Assembly: GCF_018598225.1 (NCBI RefSeq)
Contig: NZ_JAHESF010000010.1
Location: forward strand, 62,001 to 126,000
Source of the DNA: Chryseosolibacter histidinae
GTDB taxonomy: Bacteria; Bacteroidota; Bacteroidia; Cytophagales; Cyclobacteriaceae
Reading direction: 5' to 3'
DNA: 64,000 nt
Shown in pieces: positions 1-9,350 of this stretch. A program made the position numbers and the translations under genes. Numbering within the stretch: the stretch's first letter is position 1; each line of letters opens with the position of its first letter. The notes under the pieces are model-generated. The model made no database searches and was not told where the DNA came from. It saw nothing but the letters and a program-made list of their open reading frames with translations.

Positions 1-402
1 ACCGTAGATTACAATGATGCCGCCTTTGACAGCGTCGATCTGCTTGCGGAGTGTGGCCAGCTTCGCTTCATCGAAGTATTCGTCGATGGTAAGCTCGGTC
101 ATGAATCCGAAGATGCGGTCGTCGGTCACGTCGGGGTAGACCATTTCGGTCACCTCTTTTTCGGACTTGAAGGCATCGGTGCTTTTGAAGAAGGCGTCAT
201 GCTTCAATCCTGCGCGCAATGCTTTTTCTATTTCTGCGTGATGTACACCGTGGTAACAATCGATGGCCACCACGAGGCGTTCTTTCTTCAGGGATGAATG
301 ATATTGGTTGAGGTGAGAACAGATGTTGCTCCAGCCCACGATGCATTCGCTGCTGTTCTCACTGACGGTGATCGAAGGATATTTATCAAAATTAGAGGTC
401 AT
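1..402 (-). CDS. Mannose-6-phosphate isomerase-like protein, N-terminal part (runs off the window)
   Basis: Only the first 134 codons are inside the window; the gene continues beyond base 1. It starts at ATG 402. The visible part resembles the N-terminal, kinase-like region that in many Bacteroidota precedes a cupin-type class I mannose-6-phosphate isomerase domain: VVAIDCYHGVHH at 44-55, DVTDDRIFGF at 91-100 and IIVIYG at 129-134. The metal-binding isomerase residues would lie outside the window, so the function rests on family resemblance. It follows the sugar porter on the same strand, with a 7-bp repeat tract (413-500) filling the gap. If correct it would turn imported or phosphorylated mannose into fructose-6-phosphate, which suits the GH92 mannosidase of this locus. 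A sugar kinase is an alternative. Confidence 0.6.
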   Translation of the reverse strand, partial: MTSNFDKYPSITVSENSSECIVGWSNICSHLNQYHSSLKKERLVVAIDCYHGVHHAEIEKALRAGLKHDAFFKSTDAFKSEKEVTEMVYPDVTDDRIFGFMTELTIDEYFDEAKLATLRKQIDAVKGGIIVIYG

Positions 403-412
403 ATTCTAGTTT

Positions 413-500
413 AGTAATCCGTATTCGGTAATCGGTATTCGGTATTCGGTATTCGGTAATTGCGTATTTCACTGATTACTGATCACCGATCACTGATTAT
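413..500. repeat. Heptad repeat tract, GGTATTC/GATTACC family
   Basis: Seven-base units run GTAATCC, GTATTCG and GGTAATC on the left, then turn round into ACTGATT, ACTGATC, ACCGATC on the right, so the two arms are rough inverted copies and could fold back. The tract starts 9 bp after the sugar porter stop on the coding strand and ends just before the next start codon. It belongs to the same family as 29409-29490, 29745-29800 and 34498-34573. Confidence 0.85.
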
Positions 501-508
501 CATTTATG

Positions 509-1879
509 TTAGTGTTTCCAGCTTCGTTCGATCTCTTCCAGTGTGCGCTGCTTGGTTTCGGGGATCTTCATCCAGGTGAAAACCAGCAGGATAATGGAGT
601 TGACCATGAACAGCCAAAAGGTAAAAGCGCCGCCGATACTTTCCAGCAACATGGGGGTGAACTGTGTGATGAACAGCACACCGATCCAAAGGATGATGGT
701 ACAGAACGACATGGCGATACCACGTGTTTTTGTTGGGAAGATCTCAGACATGATCACCCACGGAATAGGTCCCAGCGAAGATGCAAAGCTCGCAATGTAG
801 CCGAGGATGAAAATGAGCAGCCACGGCCCTTGCGTGATGTTGAAGTAGAAGCAAATGCCGGTGCCGAGCAAACAGATGATCATGCCTGTTACGCCCCAGA
901 GCAGCAGCGTTCTTCTGCCTGCGCGGTCGATCAGCCAGATGGCGATGAAGGTGAACAGCGTATTGATAACGCCGATCAGCACCGTCTGGAAGAATGCGGA
1001 CTCTGCAGCGAAGCCGATGCTCTTGAAGATCTCGGGCGCATAATAGATGATGGCATTGATGCCTGTGATCTGCGAGAACAGCGACAGCACCACACCAACG
1101 ATCAGGGCCATGCGCAATCCCCGCCCGAAGAGCTCTTTGACCGTACCAGTTTCGCTTGAAAGCGCTGCCTTGATCTCCGCCATCACTTCCAGTGCTTGCT
1201 CCCTGCCATTCACTTTTTCAAGCGTATCGAGGGCTTCAGCGTCGCGGTTCTTTTTCACCAGCCAGCGCGGACTTTCAGGCACCAGGAACAATAATACCAG
1301 GAACAGGAATGCAGGGATCACGCCGGAACCCAGCATATAACGCCAGCCGAGGTCAACATTCCAGGCCGCGTCGCCGAGGGAGGCGATCTTCAGGTTGACA
1401 AAATAAATAAGGTTAATACCGATCACGATCGCCAGCTGATAGAGGCTCACAAGGGTGCCCCTGCTCTTTGCCGGTGCGATCTCCGAGATGTACAGTGGCG
1501 ACAGCATGGAGGCAGCGCCGATGCCCAGGCCGCCGATGAACCGTGCGATCACGAACTGGGTGAGGTCGGTGGGGATCGAAGCGCCGAGCGACGAAATGAA
1601 GAACAGCACAGCGGTGACCAGCAGTACTTTCTTGCGGCCGAACCTGTCGCTGAAATACCCGGCAAACATGGCACCGAAGGCACAGCCCCAGATGGCACTG
1701 CTAGCCGCCCAGCCTACCATGGCGGGAGAAAGGTTGAACTTCGTTTGCAGGAAACCTATCGCTCCCGCGATCACGGCAGTGTCGTATCCGAACAGCAATC
1801 CGCCGAGGGCTGCTACGACTGATACTTTGAGAACAAATCCCTGGGTGGTGGGCGCCTGATGTTTTACAGCAGTTTCCAT
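509..1879 (-). CDS. Sugar porter (MFS), sugar/H+ symporter
   Basis: A 456-residue major facilitator of the sugar porter family, which brings a monosaccharide across the inner membrane, usually with a proton. Visible family signatures are GGLLFGYDTAVIAGA near 26-40, the loop 2-3 motif DRFGRKK at 78-84, PESPRWL near 205, QITGINAIIYYAPEIF near 280, DRAGRR in the second half, and PETKQRTLEEIE at the C-terminus. Length and 12-helix pattern fit XylE-like carriers. It begins 46 bp after the propeller lipoprotein stop and is followed by the isomerase-like gene, so the three probably form one transcript. The substrate cannot be read from sequence; mannose would suit the neighbours. Confidence 0.92.
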   Translation of the reverse strand: METAVKHQAPTTQGFVLKVSVVAALGGLLFGYDTAVIAGAIGFLQTKFNLSPAMVGWAASSAIWGCAFGAMFAGYFSDRFGRKKVLLVTAVLFFISSLGASIPTDLTQFVIARFIGGLGIGAASMLSPLYISEIAPAKSRGTLVSLYQLAIVIGINLIYFVNLKIASLGDAAWNVDLGWRYMLGSGVIPAFLFLVLLFLVPESPRWLVKKNRDAEALDTLEKVNGREQALEVMAEIKAALSSETGTVKELFGRGLRMALIVGVVLSLFSQITGINAIIYYAPEIFKSIGFAAESAFFQTVLIGVINTLFTFIAIWLIDRAGRRTLLLWGVTGMIICLLGTGICFYFNITQGPWLLIFILGYIASFASSLGPIPWVIMSEIFPTKTRGIAMSFCTIILWIGVLFITQFTPMLLESIGGAFTFWLFMVNSIILLVFTWMKIPETKQRTLEEIERSWKH

Positions 1880-1925
1880 GGTGTTTATTTTTTAAGGTGA
1901 TGCAATAAGTTTGTCATTATGCAAA

Positions 1926-3113
1926 TTATTGCTTCTCAAAAACAATTCTTACAAACCGTGGCCGGTAAAGGTTGGGAATCTTTTCTATCATCTCCGCGAA
2001 CTTGAAGCTGTTCACATTGAAGCTCACCAGCAGCTCCCCGGGTTTGGAAATGGCCGGGTGCGCCTTCGCATTGTAGCTGAACAGGTCTTTATCTTCCAGG
2101 TCTGCCGTAACATCCCATACCCTTAAGCGCGGACCGAACGGACCAACAGGCGTTGCACCAACCTGCATGTAGATGGTGGGCAGGATACCGCCATAGGTAT
2201 AGATCAGCGCATACTTGTTGTTACCGATGGGTGTTACGCTCAGCTCGTTGGAGACACTGTCAGCAATAGGTTGTGATTCATTGAAGTTCTTTGACCAGTC
2301 TTTGCCGTTCCAGAACTCCCATTCGGTGAAACTTTCGATGGCTTCCGGTTTCGTTCTTGCCGCCACCAGCTCCTTGGCGCTGCCCCGTATGCCGTACACA
2401 TAAATGAATCCGTCGGGGCTTGCCGTTTTTGCTTCGGCAGTGTTGTCAAGCACGCCAACACCGAAAGACGTATTGAAGGTCGATCCTTCCTGGTAAGAGA
2501 AAGGCAGGTCGAGCTGGCGATGGTCTTCAAACGGGAACTTACTGCCTTGCGGGATCACCAGCAGCGAATTGCCCACCTCACGGAAAGGGAAGTCGTCTTT
2601 GGTGTTCGTATTGCGGATGCGGTAGGCAAAGATGTACATGTTTTTGCTGGCGTGGCTCACAAATCCGTCGCCCAGCCAGTAGTAGTCACCCTGCTGCGTG
2701 GCGGGTGTTTTGGGAACAAAGACAGTGGCAGGCTCACCCGCGGCGGTTTTGTTCACCATGAATTTCACGTTGGCTTCAGCGGCTTCTGTGCCCCTGAGCG
2801 TCATCACGGAGTTGTTCACCATCTTGTAACCCGGCTGAAGCTTGCCGTCTTTGATCTCGCCTACCATGGTGTCGCTGAACAGGAACAGGGTGCTGTCGCT
2901 GGCGGCAGTGCCGTTGTCAACACCGCTGTAGGGAATGGCAAAGATGCCGTCGCCACCAAACCATCCCTGAGAGCGTTTGAAGAGGGCTGTCCACTCGGGG
3001 GCGCGCTCCACGCGGAATTTCACTTCCAGGGGATCCTGCGTGGGCTCCTGCTTCGGGGAGCAGGACGCGAGCAACAGGGATGCCGCCAGGCCAAGGGTGA
3101 TCAAAGGTTTCAT
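1926..3113 (-). CDS. Secreted lipoprotein, DUF4185/DUF5005-like five-bladed propeller
   Basis: A 395-residue lipoprotein. I chose ATG 3113 over the ATG at 3143 because MKPLITLGLAASLLLASC is then a clean signal with the lipid-modified cysteine at 18. The early pattern GWFGGDGIFAIPYSG followed by STLFLFSDTMVGEI resembles the blade of propeller proteins related to glycoside hydrolases (DUF4185, DUF5005); blade-like segments continue to the end (YYWLGDGFV, YALIYTYGG, LLVSFNVNSF). I cannot identify catalytic residues. A copy of the locus operator-like motif lies 36-61 bp upstream of the start, and a terminator separates it from the SusCD transcript, so it likely begins its own unit with the sugar porter. 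Role in glycan binding or cleavage is inference. Confidence 0.7.
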   Translation of the reverse strand: MKPLITLGLAASLLLASCSPKQEPTQDPLEVKFRVERAPEWTALFKRSQGWFGGDGIFAIPYSGVDNGTAASDSTLFLFSDTMVGEIKDGKLQPGYKMVNNSVMTLRGTEAAEANVKFMVNKTAAGEPATVFVPKTPATQQGDYYWLGDGFVSHASKNMYIFAYRIRNTNTKDDFPFREVGNSLLVIPQGSKFPFEDHRQLDLPFSYQEGSTFNTSFGVGVLDNTAEAKTASPDGFIYVYGIRGSAKELVAARTKPEAIESFTEWEFWNGKDWSKNFNESQPIADSVSNELSVTPIGNNKYALIYTYGGILPTIYMQVGATPVGPFGPRLRVWDVTADLEDKDLFSYNAKAHPAISKPGELLVSFNVNSFKFAEMIEKIPNLYRPRFVRIVFEKQ

Positions 3114-3148
3114 GTTGATAAGGTTGATACCGGTTATGAACATCTAAA

Positions 3149-3174
3149 GATAGTATGTATGAACATATGAACAA
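3149..3174 (-). promoter_or_regulatory. Shared operator/promoter motif before the propeller gene
   Basis: These 26 bases are identical to 8897-8922 upstream of SusC, and 21 of them match 14333-14353 upstream of GH92 with a few changes. Read on the coding strand the core is TTGTTCATATGTTCATACAT. It starts with a TTG that could be the Bacteroidota -33 element and is followed here by TATCTTTA, close to the -7 consensus TAnnTTTG, so the conserved part lies in the promoter spacer, where a regulator would act. It contains the inverted half-sites TATGT and ACATA. Confidence 0.65.
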
Positions 3175-3250
3175 GCGTAAGGTGTCGTATTTCTCTGAAC
3201 GGGTTTACGGCAGGATGGGCGCGGCGGGGGGCCGGCAAACCCATCATCAG

Positions 3251-3285
3251 AAAAAAGCTCCGGCAGTTTTTGAGGCTGCCGGAGC
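3251..3285 (-). terminator. Rho-independent terminator of the SusCD transcript
   Basis: A perfect 10-bp stem (GCTCCGGCAG at 3257-3266 with CTGCCGGAGC at 3276-3285) with a 9-base loop, followed on the minus strand by six T. It lies just past the last gene of the SusC-SusD-lipoprotein unit (stop at 3304) and before the promoter of the propeller gene. Confidence 0.9.
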
Positions 3286-3303
3286 AAGGACGGGCTACAT
3301 GGT

Positions 3304-4137
3304 CTATTTCGGAGCGGCTTCCAGCTTGAAGAGGAACGTTTCTTCCGTGGAAAGGCCGAACACTGAAAGGTCGTAATCGATCTCGATCTCCAGGCGTTCC
3401 GTGGTCAGTGTTTTCACCCGGTACACGTCCGTCCTGGTCTGGTCTGGCGCAAAAAGATTGTACAGCTTGATCGTAAAGGTTTTTTCGTCTTCGCTCAATT
3501 CCCAGGTACTCTCCTGCCAGCATCCGTCACATCCGGTAGTACAGGCATTGGCACCATATTTCTGCGTGGCAGTTTTGTCGGCATTGAACAAATAATAATT
3601 GTCCTTCTCGCAATCCTTCAGGTCTTCAAGGTTGCCACCGTCTACCCAGATCTTCGATTTCAGGTTCCATCTTTTGGTAGGAATGTTATCGCGGGGCGAC
3701 AACGTCACCACCAGCGTGAGGTCGCTTTCCAGAACAGAGCCATCGGTCTTTTCTACGTGGAAAGTAAAACCTACCAGTTTATCGATATCGCTGGTCGGCG
3801 CCAGGTAATTGAAAACATATCCGGCGCTGAACGATGACGGATTCACCGTGAGCACACCATTCTGACCGAATGTAGGGTCCGTCACCAGGTTCACTTTTTT
3901 GGTGATGGTGAACGACCGCACTTCCGCGGAAGCGATCGCTGCTGTTACGGCGACATTCTCGGCCGATAAAGTGTTCAGCCTGTATTGCCCGTTTCCGGGA
4001 GCCTTGATGTTGCTGCCTGCCACGCTGAGCGGGAGCGACAGATCGTCGGCGTTTGTTTCTGTGTCATCTTCACAGGAGGCGAAGAAGGCAGAGACCGCCA
4101 TGACGCCGTATATGAATAGTTGACGATATGATCTCAT
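3304..4137 (-). CDS. SusE-position surface lipoprotein with lipocalin-like C-terminal domain
   Basis: A 277-residue lipoprotein, signal MRSYRQLFIYGVMAVSAFFA with cysteine 22 followed by EDDTETNADD; such acidic residues after the cysteine favour export to the cell surface in Bacteroidota. Residues 30-150 look like beta-sandwich domains. From about 165 on, the pattern of strands (NYYLFNADKTATQKYG, STWELSEDEKTFTIKLYNLF, VYRVKTLTTERLEIEI) resembles lipocalin-like proteins such as DUF5004. A cluster of cysteines, CTTGCDGC, near 200 may form disulfides. It lies 44 bp after SusD in the same transcript, where SusE/SusF glycan-binding proteins usually sit. Carbohydrate binding is inferred from position only. 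Confidence 0.7.
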   Translation of the reverse strand: MRSYRQLFIYGVMAVSAFFASCEDDTETNADDLSLPLSVAGSNIKAPGNGQYRLNTLSAENVAVTAAIASAEVRSFTITKKVNLVTDPTFGQNGVLTVNPSSFSAGYVFNYLAPTSDIDKLVGFTFHVEKTDGSVLESDLTLVVTLSPRDNIPTKRWNLKSKIWVDGGNLEDLKDCEKDNYYLFNADKTATQKYGANACTTGCDGCWQESTWELSEDEKTFTIKLYNLFAPDQTRTDVYRVKTLTTERLEIEIDYDLSVFGLSTEETFLFKLEAAPK

Positions 4138-4181
4138 GATGTTAAGTTTTTAGATGTTATATCCAATCACTGAAATTTTGT

Positions 4182-5651
4182 CTAGTAATCGTTTTGCGGG
4201 AGATTGGTGTTCAGATCCCTTTCGCGTTGCGGAATGGGGAACAGGTTATACCGGCTCTGCGGCACAACGCCCGGCTTTGACACTGGCACCAGCGTTTCAA
4301 GCTTACCCGTGCGCACCAGGTCGAACCAACGATGGCCTTCTGCCGCAAGCTCCAGTCTTCTCTCCTGAAGCACGGCATCCCTGAACGCTGCCTGGCTCAA
4401 TCCTGACAGGTCAGGCAGCTCGGCGCGGTCGCGTACCATGTTCAGGTACGTGTGCGCTTCCGCTGAACCACCAGTTACCTCGTTGAGGGCTTCGGCGTAC
4501 ATCAGCAGCACATCGGCATAACGGATCACAGGGAAATCATTGGCCGACTGTGCATTGGTGAATTCACCCGGCACGGTTACATCCCAATATTTCCTGAAAT
4601 AATATTTGTCGAATGGAACATTGTAAGCTGTACCGGCGACGGTCTCGTTGAATCTGTTGAATACGGTTACGGCACCTCTTTCATCGCCTGCGCCATAAGC
4701 GGTGGCCAGTGCGTTGGTGGGCACCTGCCATCCCAGTGTATTGGTAGTGATCTTCGCTGTTGCCAGTGCCTGTGGTAATAACCTTACATGGAACTGGGCC
4801 ACTTCCCAGAAGATGATGGCACCACCGGCATCGCCGAAGCCAACCGAGAAGATCGCTTCTTTGCCACCGCGGTTCTGGATCTTGAACACATCGGCAAAAT
4901 TATCCCACAGCTCATACTTATGTGAATCGATCACTTCCTTCGATTTCGCAGCGCTCTTCGCCCAGTCTTTGCGGGTCAGGTAAACCTTTGCGAGAATGGC
5001 TTTGGCCGCGCCTGAGGTTGCCCTGCCTCTGCCTTCGGCCTGATCTGCCGGAAGGGCCTCCGCGTCTGACAGGTCTTTAATGATCTGTGCATAGATGTCG
5101 TCGACTTTGGCTGCGCCGGGTGTGAGGGGCTCATCCACTTTCAGCAACAGCGGGATCTCACCGAACATGCGCACCAGGTTGAAGTACAGCAACGCCCTGA
5201 GGAACTTGGCTTCGTTCACCAGCCTTGTTCTCAGCGTCTCGTCCATTTTAATGGCAGGGATCTTTTCGATGGCGATGTTGGCCAGTGTGATGGCTTTGTA
5301 GTGCTGTTTCCACACATCGAAAACAACACCGTTCTGGGGAGAGTAAGCGAAGTTAGACAACTGCTCTTCGTTCACCGCGCCAGCCTGGTTGTTGTTCATC
5401 TCGTCAGAAGCAAGTCCCATGGTGATCCAGAAATTGCTGTGATAAACACCACCGAACGTATCGCCACTCTGTGAGTTGAGGTGCGCATAAATTGCGTTCA
5501 CTGCCGAGATCGCGTCCTGCTCGGTCTTGTAATAATTGGAGGTAGCAACCCTGTCTTTAGGATTCTCTTCCAGAAAATCCTGACAACCCGGTGCGAGCAA
5601 CGCCACAAGCGTGAACATACCGGCTATCTTTATATGTTTTAAGAATTTCAT
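4182..5651 (-). CDS. SusD/RagB-family glycan-binding lipoprotein
   Basis: A 489-residue surface lipoprotein that caps the SusC channel and binds the oligosaccharide. Signal MKFLKHIKIAGMFTLVALLA with cysteine 23 followed by QDFLEENPKD, the typical SusD start. NYYKTEQDAISAVNAIYAHL at 39-58 is the first tetratricopeptide-like helix, and the C-terminus has the family pattern EERRLELAAEGHRWFDLVRTG followed by PQSRYNLFPIPQRE. It lies 19 bp after SusC and 44 bp before the next lipoprotein, so it is co-transcribed with both. Complete in length and key motifs. Confidence 0.95.
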   Translation of the reverse strand: MKFLKHIKIAGMFTLVALLAPGCQDFLEENPKDRVATSNYYKTEQDAISAVNAIYAHLNSQSGDTFGGVYHSNFWITMGLASDEMNNNQAGAVNEEQLSNFAYSPQNGVVFDVWKQHYKAITLANIAIEKIPAIKMDETLRTRLVNEAKFLRALLYFNLVRMFGEIPLLLKVDEPLTPGAAKVDDIYAQIIKDLSDAEALPADQAEGRGRATSGAAKAILAKVYLTRKDWAKSAAKSKEVIDSHKYELWDNFADVFKIQNRGGKEAIFSVGFGDAGGAIIFWEVAQFHVRLLPQALATAKITTNTLGWQVPTNALATAYGAGDERGAVTVFNRFNETVAGTAYNVPFDKYYFRKYWDVTVPGEFTNAQSANDFPVIRYADVLLMYAEALNEVTGGSAEAHTYLNMVRDRAELPDLSGLSQAAFRDAVLQERRLELAAEGHRWFDLVRTGKLETLVPVSKPGVVPQSRYNLFPIPQRERDLNTNLPQNDY

Positions 5652-5670
5652 ATTGACAATGCTTTTGTGA

Positions 5671-8600
5671 TTAGAATCCGATGTTTAACCCGACGAGGTA
5701 CGTTTTGGTAAGCGGGTAACGTCCCTGGTCCACACCCGGCATCGCGGTAGTGGTTCCCAAAGCGCTGCCTTCAGGATCATAACCGCTGTAGTTGGTGAGG
5801 GTAACCAGGTTGGTCGCGCTCACATATACCCGCAGGTTCTTCACACGCGCTCTTTCAAGCACGGATGAAGGCAGGTCGTAACCAAGTGTAATGTTCTTCA
5901 GGCGCACATAAGAAGCATCTTCGATGATGGCCGATGAGAACGTACCCACATCCACGGTCTGGTTGGCCAGCGCACGGGGATATTTGTTGCTGGGGTTGGT
6001 CGGTGTCCACCGGTTGAGGCCTGCTTCCGCAGAAACGTTTTGTGTGCCCCTGAAATCTTCCAGCGCCAGCAGGTTCAGGTTGGCCATATCATTGCCTTGT
6101 GAACCCTGGATAAAGAAGCTGAGGGTAAACCTGTTGTAAGAAACAGTGTTGTTCAATCCCCAGGTGAAATCAGGCAACGCATTGCCGATGATGGTCCTGT
6201 CCTGTTCGTTGATCACATTGTCTGCAACAACGTCGCGGTATTGCCTGTCTCCTGCCCTGGCCCGGGTGTCTTCATTGCCAGGCACGTTCTGCTGCCTGTT
6301 GAGCACAGCGCTGCTGCTGGCCGCTTCATCCGTCTGGAAAATGCCCTGGAACTGGTAGCCATAGAATGTACCGATCGATTCGCCTTCACGCAGGATCAAC
6401 CCTGAGCCCAGCATCACATCGTTGTCGGTGGCCAGCTTGGTGATCTTGTTCTTATACGTAGAGAAGTTAAAGCCTGTGTTCCACTTCACAGCACCCGTGG
6501 TGTTGATGGTGTTGATCTCGAGGTCGAAACCTTTGTTCTCGATGTTGCCGATGTTCAGCACCGTTTCACTGAATCCCGAGGTAACGGGGATCGGTGTGTT
6601 CAGCAGGAGGTCATAGGTATACTTCTTGTAATAATCGGCGCTCAGCGTAACCCTGTCTTCCCAGAGTCCTACATCAAGACCTACGTTGAACTGACGGGTG
6701 GTTTCCCACTTCAGGTTCGGGTTGCTGTAGCTGGAAGGCTGGCTGCTGTAATAAGGAATGGCGGTAGGACCATTGTTGAAAACTCCTTCGCCATACGGTG
6801 CCACCAGGGCAAGCGATGCATAAGGATTGATGGCCTGGTTTCCGATGATACCGATGGAGCTTCTCAGCTTGAGGTCGGAGATCACATCGATATTCTCCAT
6901 GAACGATTCATCCGACACGCGCCATGCAAAAGCTGCTGACGGGAAGAAAGCATACTTGTTGCTCTTCGAGAACTTGGAAGAGGCGTCTACCCTGCCCGTT
7001 ACCGTAAACAGGTATTTGCTGTTCAGGGAGTATTGCACACGCCCGAGGTAAGAGACCATGCTCCAGCGCATTTCGCCATTGGTAGGCGGTTGTGCGTTGG
7101 TGCCGCCGCGCAGGTTGTGATAACCCATCCGTGGATCGGTGATATCGAAAACATAGCTGGCGAGGCGTTCGTTGTTGAACTCCTGTACGGTATAACCAAC
7201 CACAGCGTTGATGTTGCTTTTCTCGCCCACGTTCTTGTCGTAGGTCAGCGTGTTCTCGTTCAGCCATGTCATGGCCTCGAGGGTAGCGATGCCAGCTTCC
7301 CCTTTCGATCCCTGGGCCGACTTAAGCCAGCGGGGCGCGAAGCTTCTGTCTCTTGCAAACACACCATCGATACCGAAGGTAGTTTTGAACTCCAGCGCGT
7401 CGGTGAACTTGTACCGGGCCTCCACGTTGCCGAGAAGCCTGGTGCTGGTGCTGAGCGCCTTATGCTCGAGCGCTTCCGCTACCGGGTTGCCGATCACGGT
7501 ACCACGATCGTTCTCGTATGTGTAACCACCCTCTACCGTGGCATCATACACTGGCAGTATAGGGTTCATGCCCATGGCCGCGCCAACAACGCCAGGTGTG
7601 AATACCTGCAAGCCGGTGCTGGTGGTGTTTCCTTTGGTATGGGCATAAGAGAAATTCGTTCCTACAGAAAAACGTTTGCTGATCTGACGGCTCACGTTGG
7701 TCCTGAAAGTATAACGGGTAAAATCCGTATTCAGGATAATGCCGTCCTGGTCGAAGTATCCGCCGGAGATGAGGTATTGTGTTTTATCATCGCCACCGGA
7801 GAATGAAAGCTGGTAGTTCTGCATGGGGGCAACACGGAAGATCTCGTCCTGCCAGTCTGTGCCTTTGCCCAGGTTAGCCGGGTTCACATATACAGGAGTT
7901 TGCCCTGCATTGAGCCTGGCTTCGTTCGTCAGCTCTGCAAACTGCTGGGCATTGAGCAGGTCTACTTTATGAGAGATCTCCTGCACACCATAGTAGCTGT
8001 CAAAGTTAACGGAGTTCGTACCCTTATGACCTTTTTTGGTAGTGATGATCACCACACCATTTGTTCCCCGTGATCCGTAGATCGCTGTTGCGGAAGCATC
8101 TTTCAGGATCTCGATGGATTCGATATCGCTCGGGTTAATAGCCGAGAGCGGTCCGATGCGGGGCGAGTTTGTACCGATGCCGCCACCGGGAGTTACGTCA
8201 TTGGTGCTGCTGTTCACCAGCATACCATCGATCACATACAACGGTTCATTGCCAGCGAGGATGGAGCTCACACCACGAATGCGGATCGACGCTTCTGCGC
8301 CGGGTTGGCCGGATGTCTGGATCACCTGCACACCCGCAGCCCTGCCCTGCAGCGCCTGGTCGAACGAGGTTGTGGGAACAGCCTTCAGCTCGTCAGCTTT
8401 CACGGAAGATACGGAGCCGGTGAGGTCGGATTTTTTAACCACACCATAACCGATCACCACCACTTCAGAAAGCGTCTCAAGCGAAGGAGTCATGGTTACA
8501 TTAATGGCCGACTGACCGCCCACCGTGATCTCCTCTTGCGAGAAGCCGATGTACGAAAACACAAGCACAGCATCGGGTCCGGGAACAGCGATGCTATAGT

Positions 8601-8826
8601 TACCATCGGCATCCGTCACGGTTCCGGCGCTTTGTCCTTTGATCAGGATGTTCACGCCGGGCAGGGTCTCCCCATCGGCGGAAGTAACTTTACCGGTCAC
8701 CACTTTCTCCTGCATGGCAACAGCAGGAACAAATGAAGCACCGGCGGCGAATGACACCTCAACGCAGAGGAAGACGGCCATGGCCATCAACCAGACATCG
8801 CGGTAGAATTTTCTCTTCATATACAA
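5671..8826 (-). CDS. SusC/RagA-family TonB-dependent outer-membrane transporter
   Basis: A 1051-residue transporter that pulls oligosaccharides into the periplasm with energy from TonB. After the signal peptide (to about 38) comes a carboxypeptidase-regulatory-like domain (42-117, GKVTSADGETLPGVNILIKG), a linker LSEVVVIGYGVVKKSDLTG of SusC type at 119-137, the plug (about 130-245, with GAEASIRIRG and PLYVIDG), and a long barrel ending in an aromatic residue (VGLNIGF). ATG 8826 is used; ATG 8820 would drop two residues. It heads the transcript that ends at the 3251-3285 hairpin. The shared operator-like motif lies 71-96 bp upstream. No STN domain is present, so an ECF-sigma control circuit is unlikely. 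Confidence 0.96.
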   Translation of the reverse strand: MYMKRKFYRDVWLMAMAVFLCVEVSFAAGASFVPAVAMQEKVVTGKVTSADGETLPGVNILIKGQSAGTVTDADGNYSIAVPGPDAVLVFSYIGFSQEEITVGGQSAINVTMTPSLETLSEVVVIGYGVVKKSDLTGSVSSVKADELKAVPTTSFDQALQGRAAGVQVIQTSGQPGAEASIRIRGVSSILAGNEPLYVIDGMLVNSSTNDVTPGGGIGTNSPRIGPLSAINPSDIESIEILKDASATAIYGSRGTNGVVIITTKKGHKGTNSVNFDSYYGVQEISHKVDLLNAQQFAELTNEARLNAGQTPVYVNPANLGKGTDWQDEIFRVAPMQNYQLSFSGGDDKTQYLISGGYFDQDGIILNTDFTRYTFRTNVSRQISKRFSVGTNFSYAHTKGNTTSTGLQVFTPGVVGAAMGMNPILPVYDATVEGGYTYENDRGTVIGNPVAEALEHKALSTSTRLLGNVEARYKFTDALEFKTTFGIDGVFARDRSFAPRWLKSAQGSKGEAGIATLEAMTWLNENTLTYDKNVGEKSNINAVVGYTVQEFNNERLASYVFDITDPRMGYHNLRGGTNAQPPTNGEMRWSMVSYLGRVQYSLNSKYLFTVTGRVDASSKFSKSNKYAFFPSAAFAWRVSDESFMENIDVISDLKLRSSIGIIGNQAINPYASLALVAPYGEGVFNNGPTAIPYYSSQPSSYSNPNLKWETTRQFNVGLDVGLWEDRVTLSADYYKKYTYDLLLNTPIPVTSGFSETVLNIGNIENKGFDLEINTINTTGAVKWNTGFNFSTYKNKITKLATDNDVMLGSGLILREGESIGTFYGYQFQGIFQTDEAASSSAVLNRQQNVPGNEDTRARAGDRQYRDVVADNVINEQDRTIIGNALPDFTWGLNNTVSYNRFTLSFFIQGSQGNDMANLNLLALEDFRGTQNVSAEAGLNRWTPTNPSNKYPRALANQTVDVGTFSSAIIEDASYVRLKNITLGYDLPSSVLERARVKNLRVYVSATNLVTLTNYSGYDPEGSALGTTTAMPGVDQGRYPLTKTYLVGLNIGF

Positions 8827-8896
8827 TTATTTAAATGTGTAGGGTAAATGGGTCATGTCCATACAGCTATGACCGGCTTCTTTCGGGAAGTCCCTG

Positions 8897-8922
8897 GATA
8901 GTATGTATGAACATATGAACAA
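8897..8922 (-). promoter_or_regulatory. Shared operator/promoter motif before SusC
   Basis: Identical over 26 bases to 3149-3174 and closely matched by 14333-14353. On the coding strand the first bases TTTG fit a -33 element; the sequence where -7 should be (TATCC) is a poor match, so the element may be mainly a binding site. The rest of 8827-9180 shows no gene; short frames there have no family resemblance. Confidence 0.65.
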
Positions 8923-9189
8923 ATCAAAAGTCAGTAAAAAAATGACAACAAAAAAGGGAATTAAGATTTTTTTAAAACGATTGAATGCGCAAAAAAGGCC
9001 ATTTTGAGCATTCTCCATAAGAAACCGCCCACGGCCGCTCGTCACACAGGATGTAAGAATTCTGCCTCCGAAAGCACGTTGATTTTTTCCGTAATGTGAT
9101 TATCCGCCTGTAAACACAACCTGCATGGAAGACGGTGCTGTGGCAAGACGTGTATGTTTTTATATTTTTTTTGAATAGTCCAACGGACC

Positions 9190-9345
9190 CTTTATCCCGT
9201 CATTAAGAGTAGTGGTTTGCGGCGTGATGTGCGAGCGAAGGATCCCCAGGAAGCTTACTGCTCACTTAATTCGAAAGCATAACACTTTCGCAAGCACGCT
9301 GTCAAACGGGGATCCTTCATTCGCGCATCCCCAGCCCTCAATCCA
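9190..9345. repeat. Palindromic intergenic repeat, GATCCTTCGCTCGC family, copy 1
   Basis: Inverted arms GCGAGCGAAGGATCCCC (9231-9247) and GGGGATCCTTCATTCGCG (9308-9325) flank a spacer with ACTTTCG-type internal pairing. The right half matches 31968-32000 in reverse orientation over about 30 bases, and the left half matches 40641-40690. Partial copies occur at about 11187-11240 and 38800-38850. It resembles REP/BIME elements. No transposase is nearby. Confidence 0.75.
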
Positions 9346-9350
9346 TCATT

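Noticed and set aside
413-500. Regular repeats suggesting a CRISPR array
   Set aside because: Units are 7 bp, degenerate and contiguous; there are no unique spacers of 30 bp or so and no cas genes.
506-1159. Long open frame on the plus strand opposite the sugar porter
   Set aside because: No family resemblance and low-complexity composition; the minus strand holds a complete, well-conserved transporter.
8827-9045. 72-codon frame upstream of SusC
   Set aside because: It runs through the promoter and operator-like motif and has no recognisable features.
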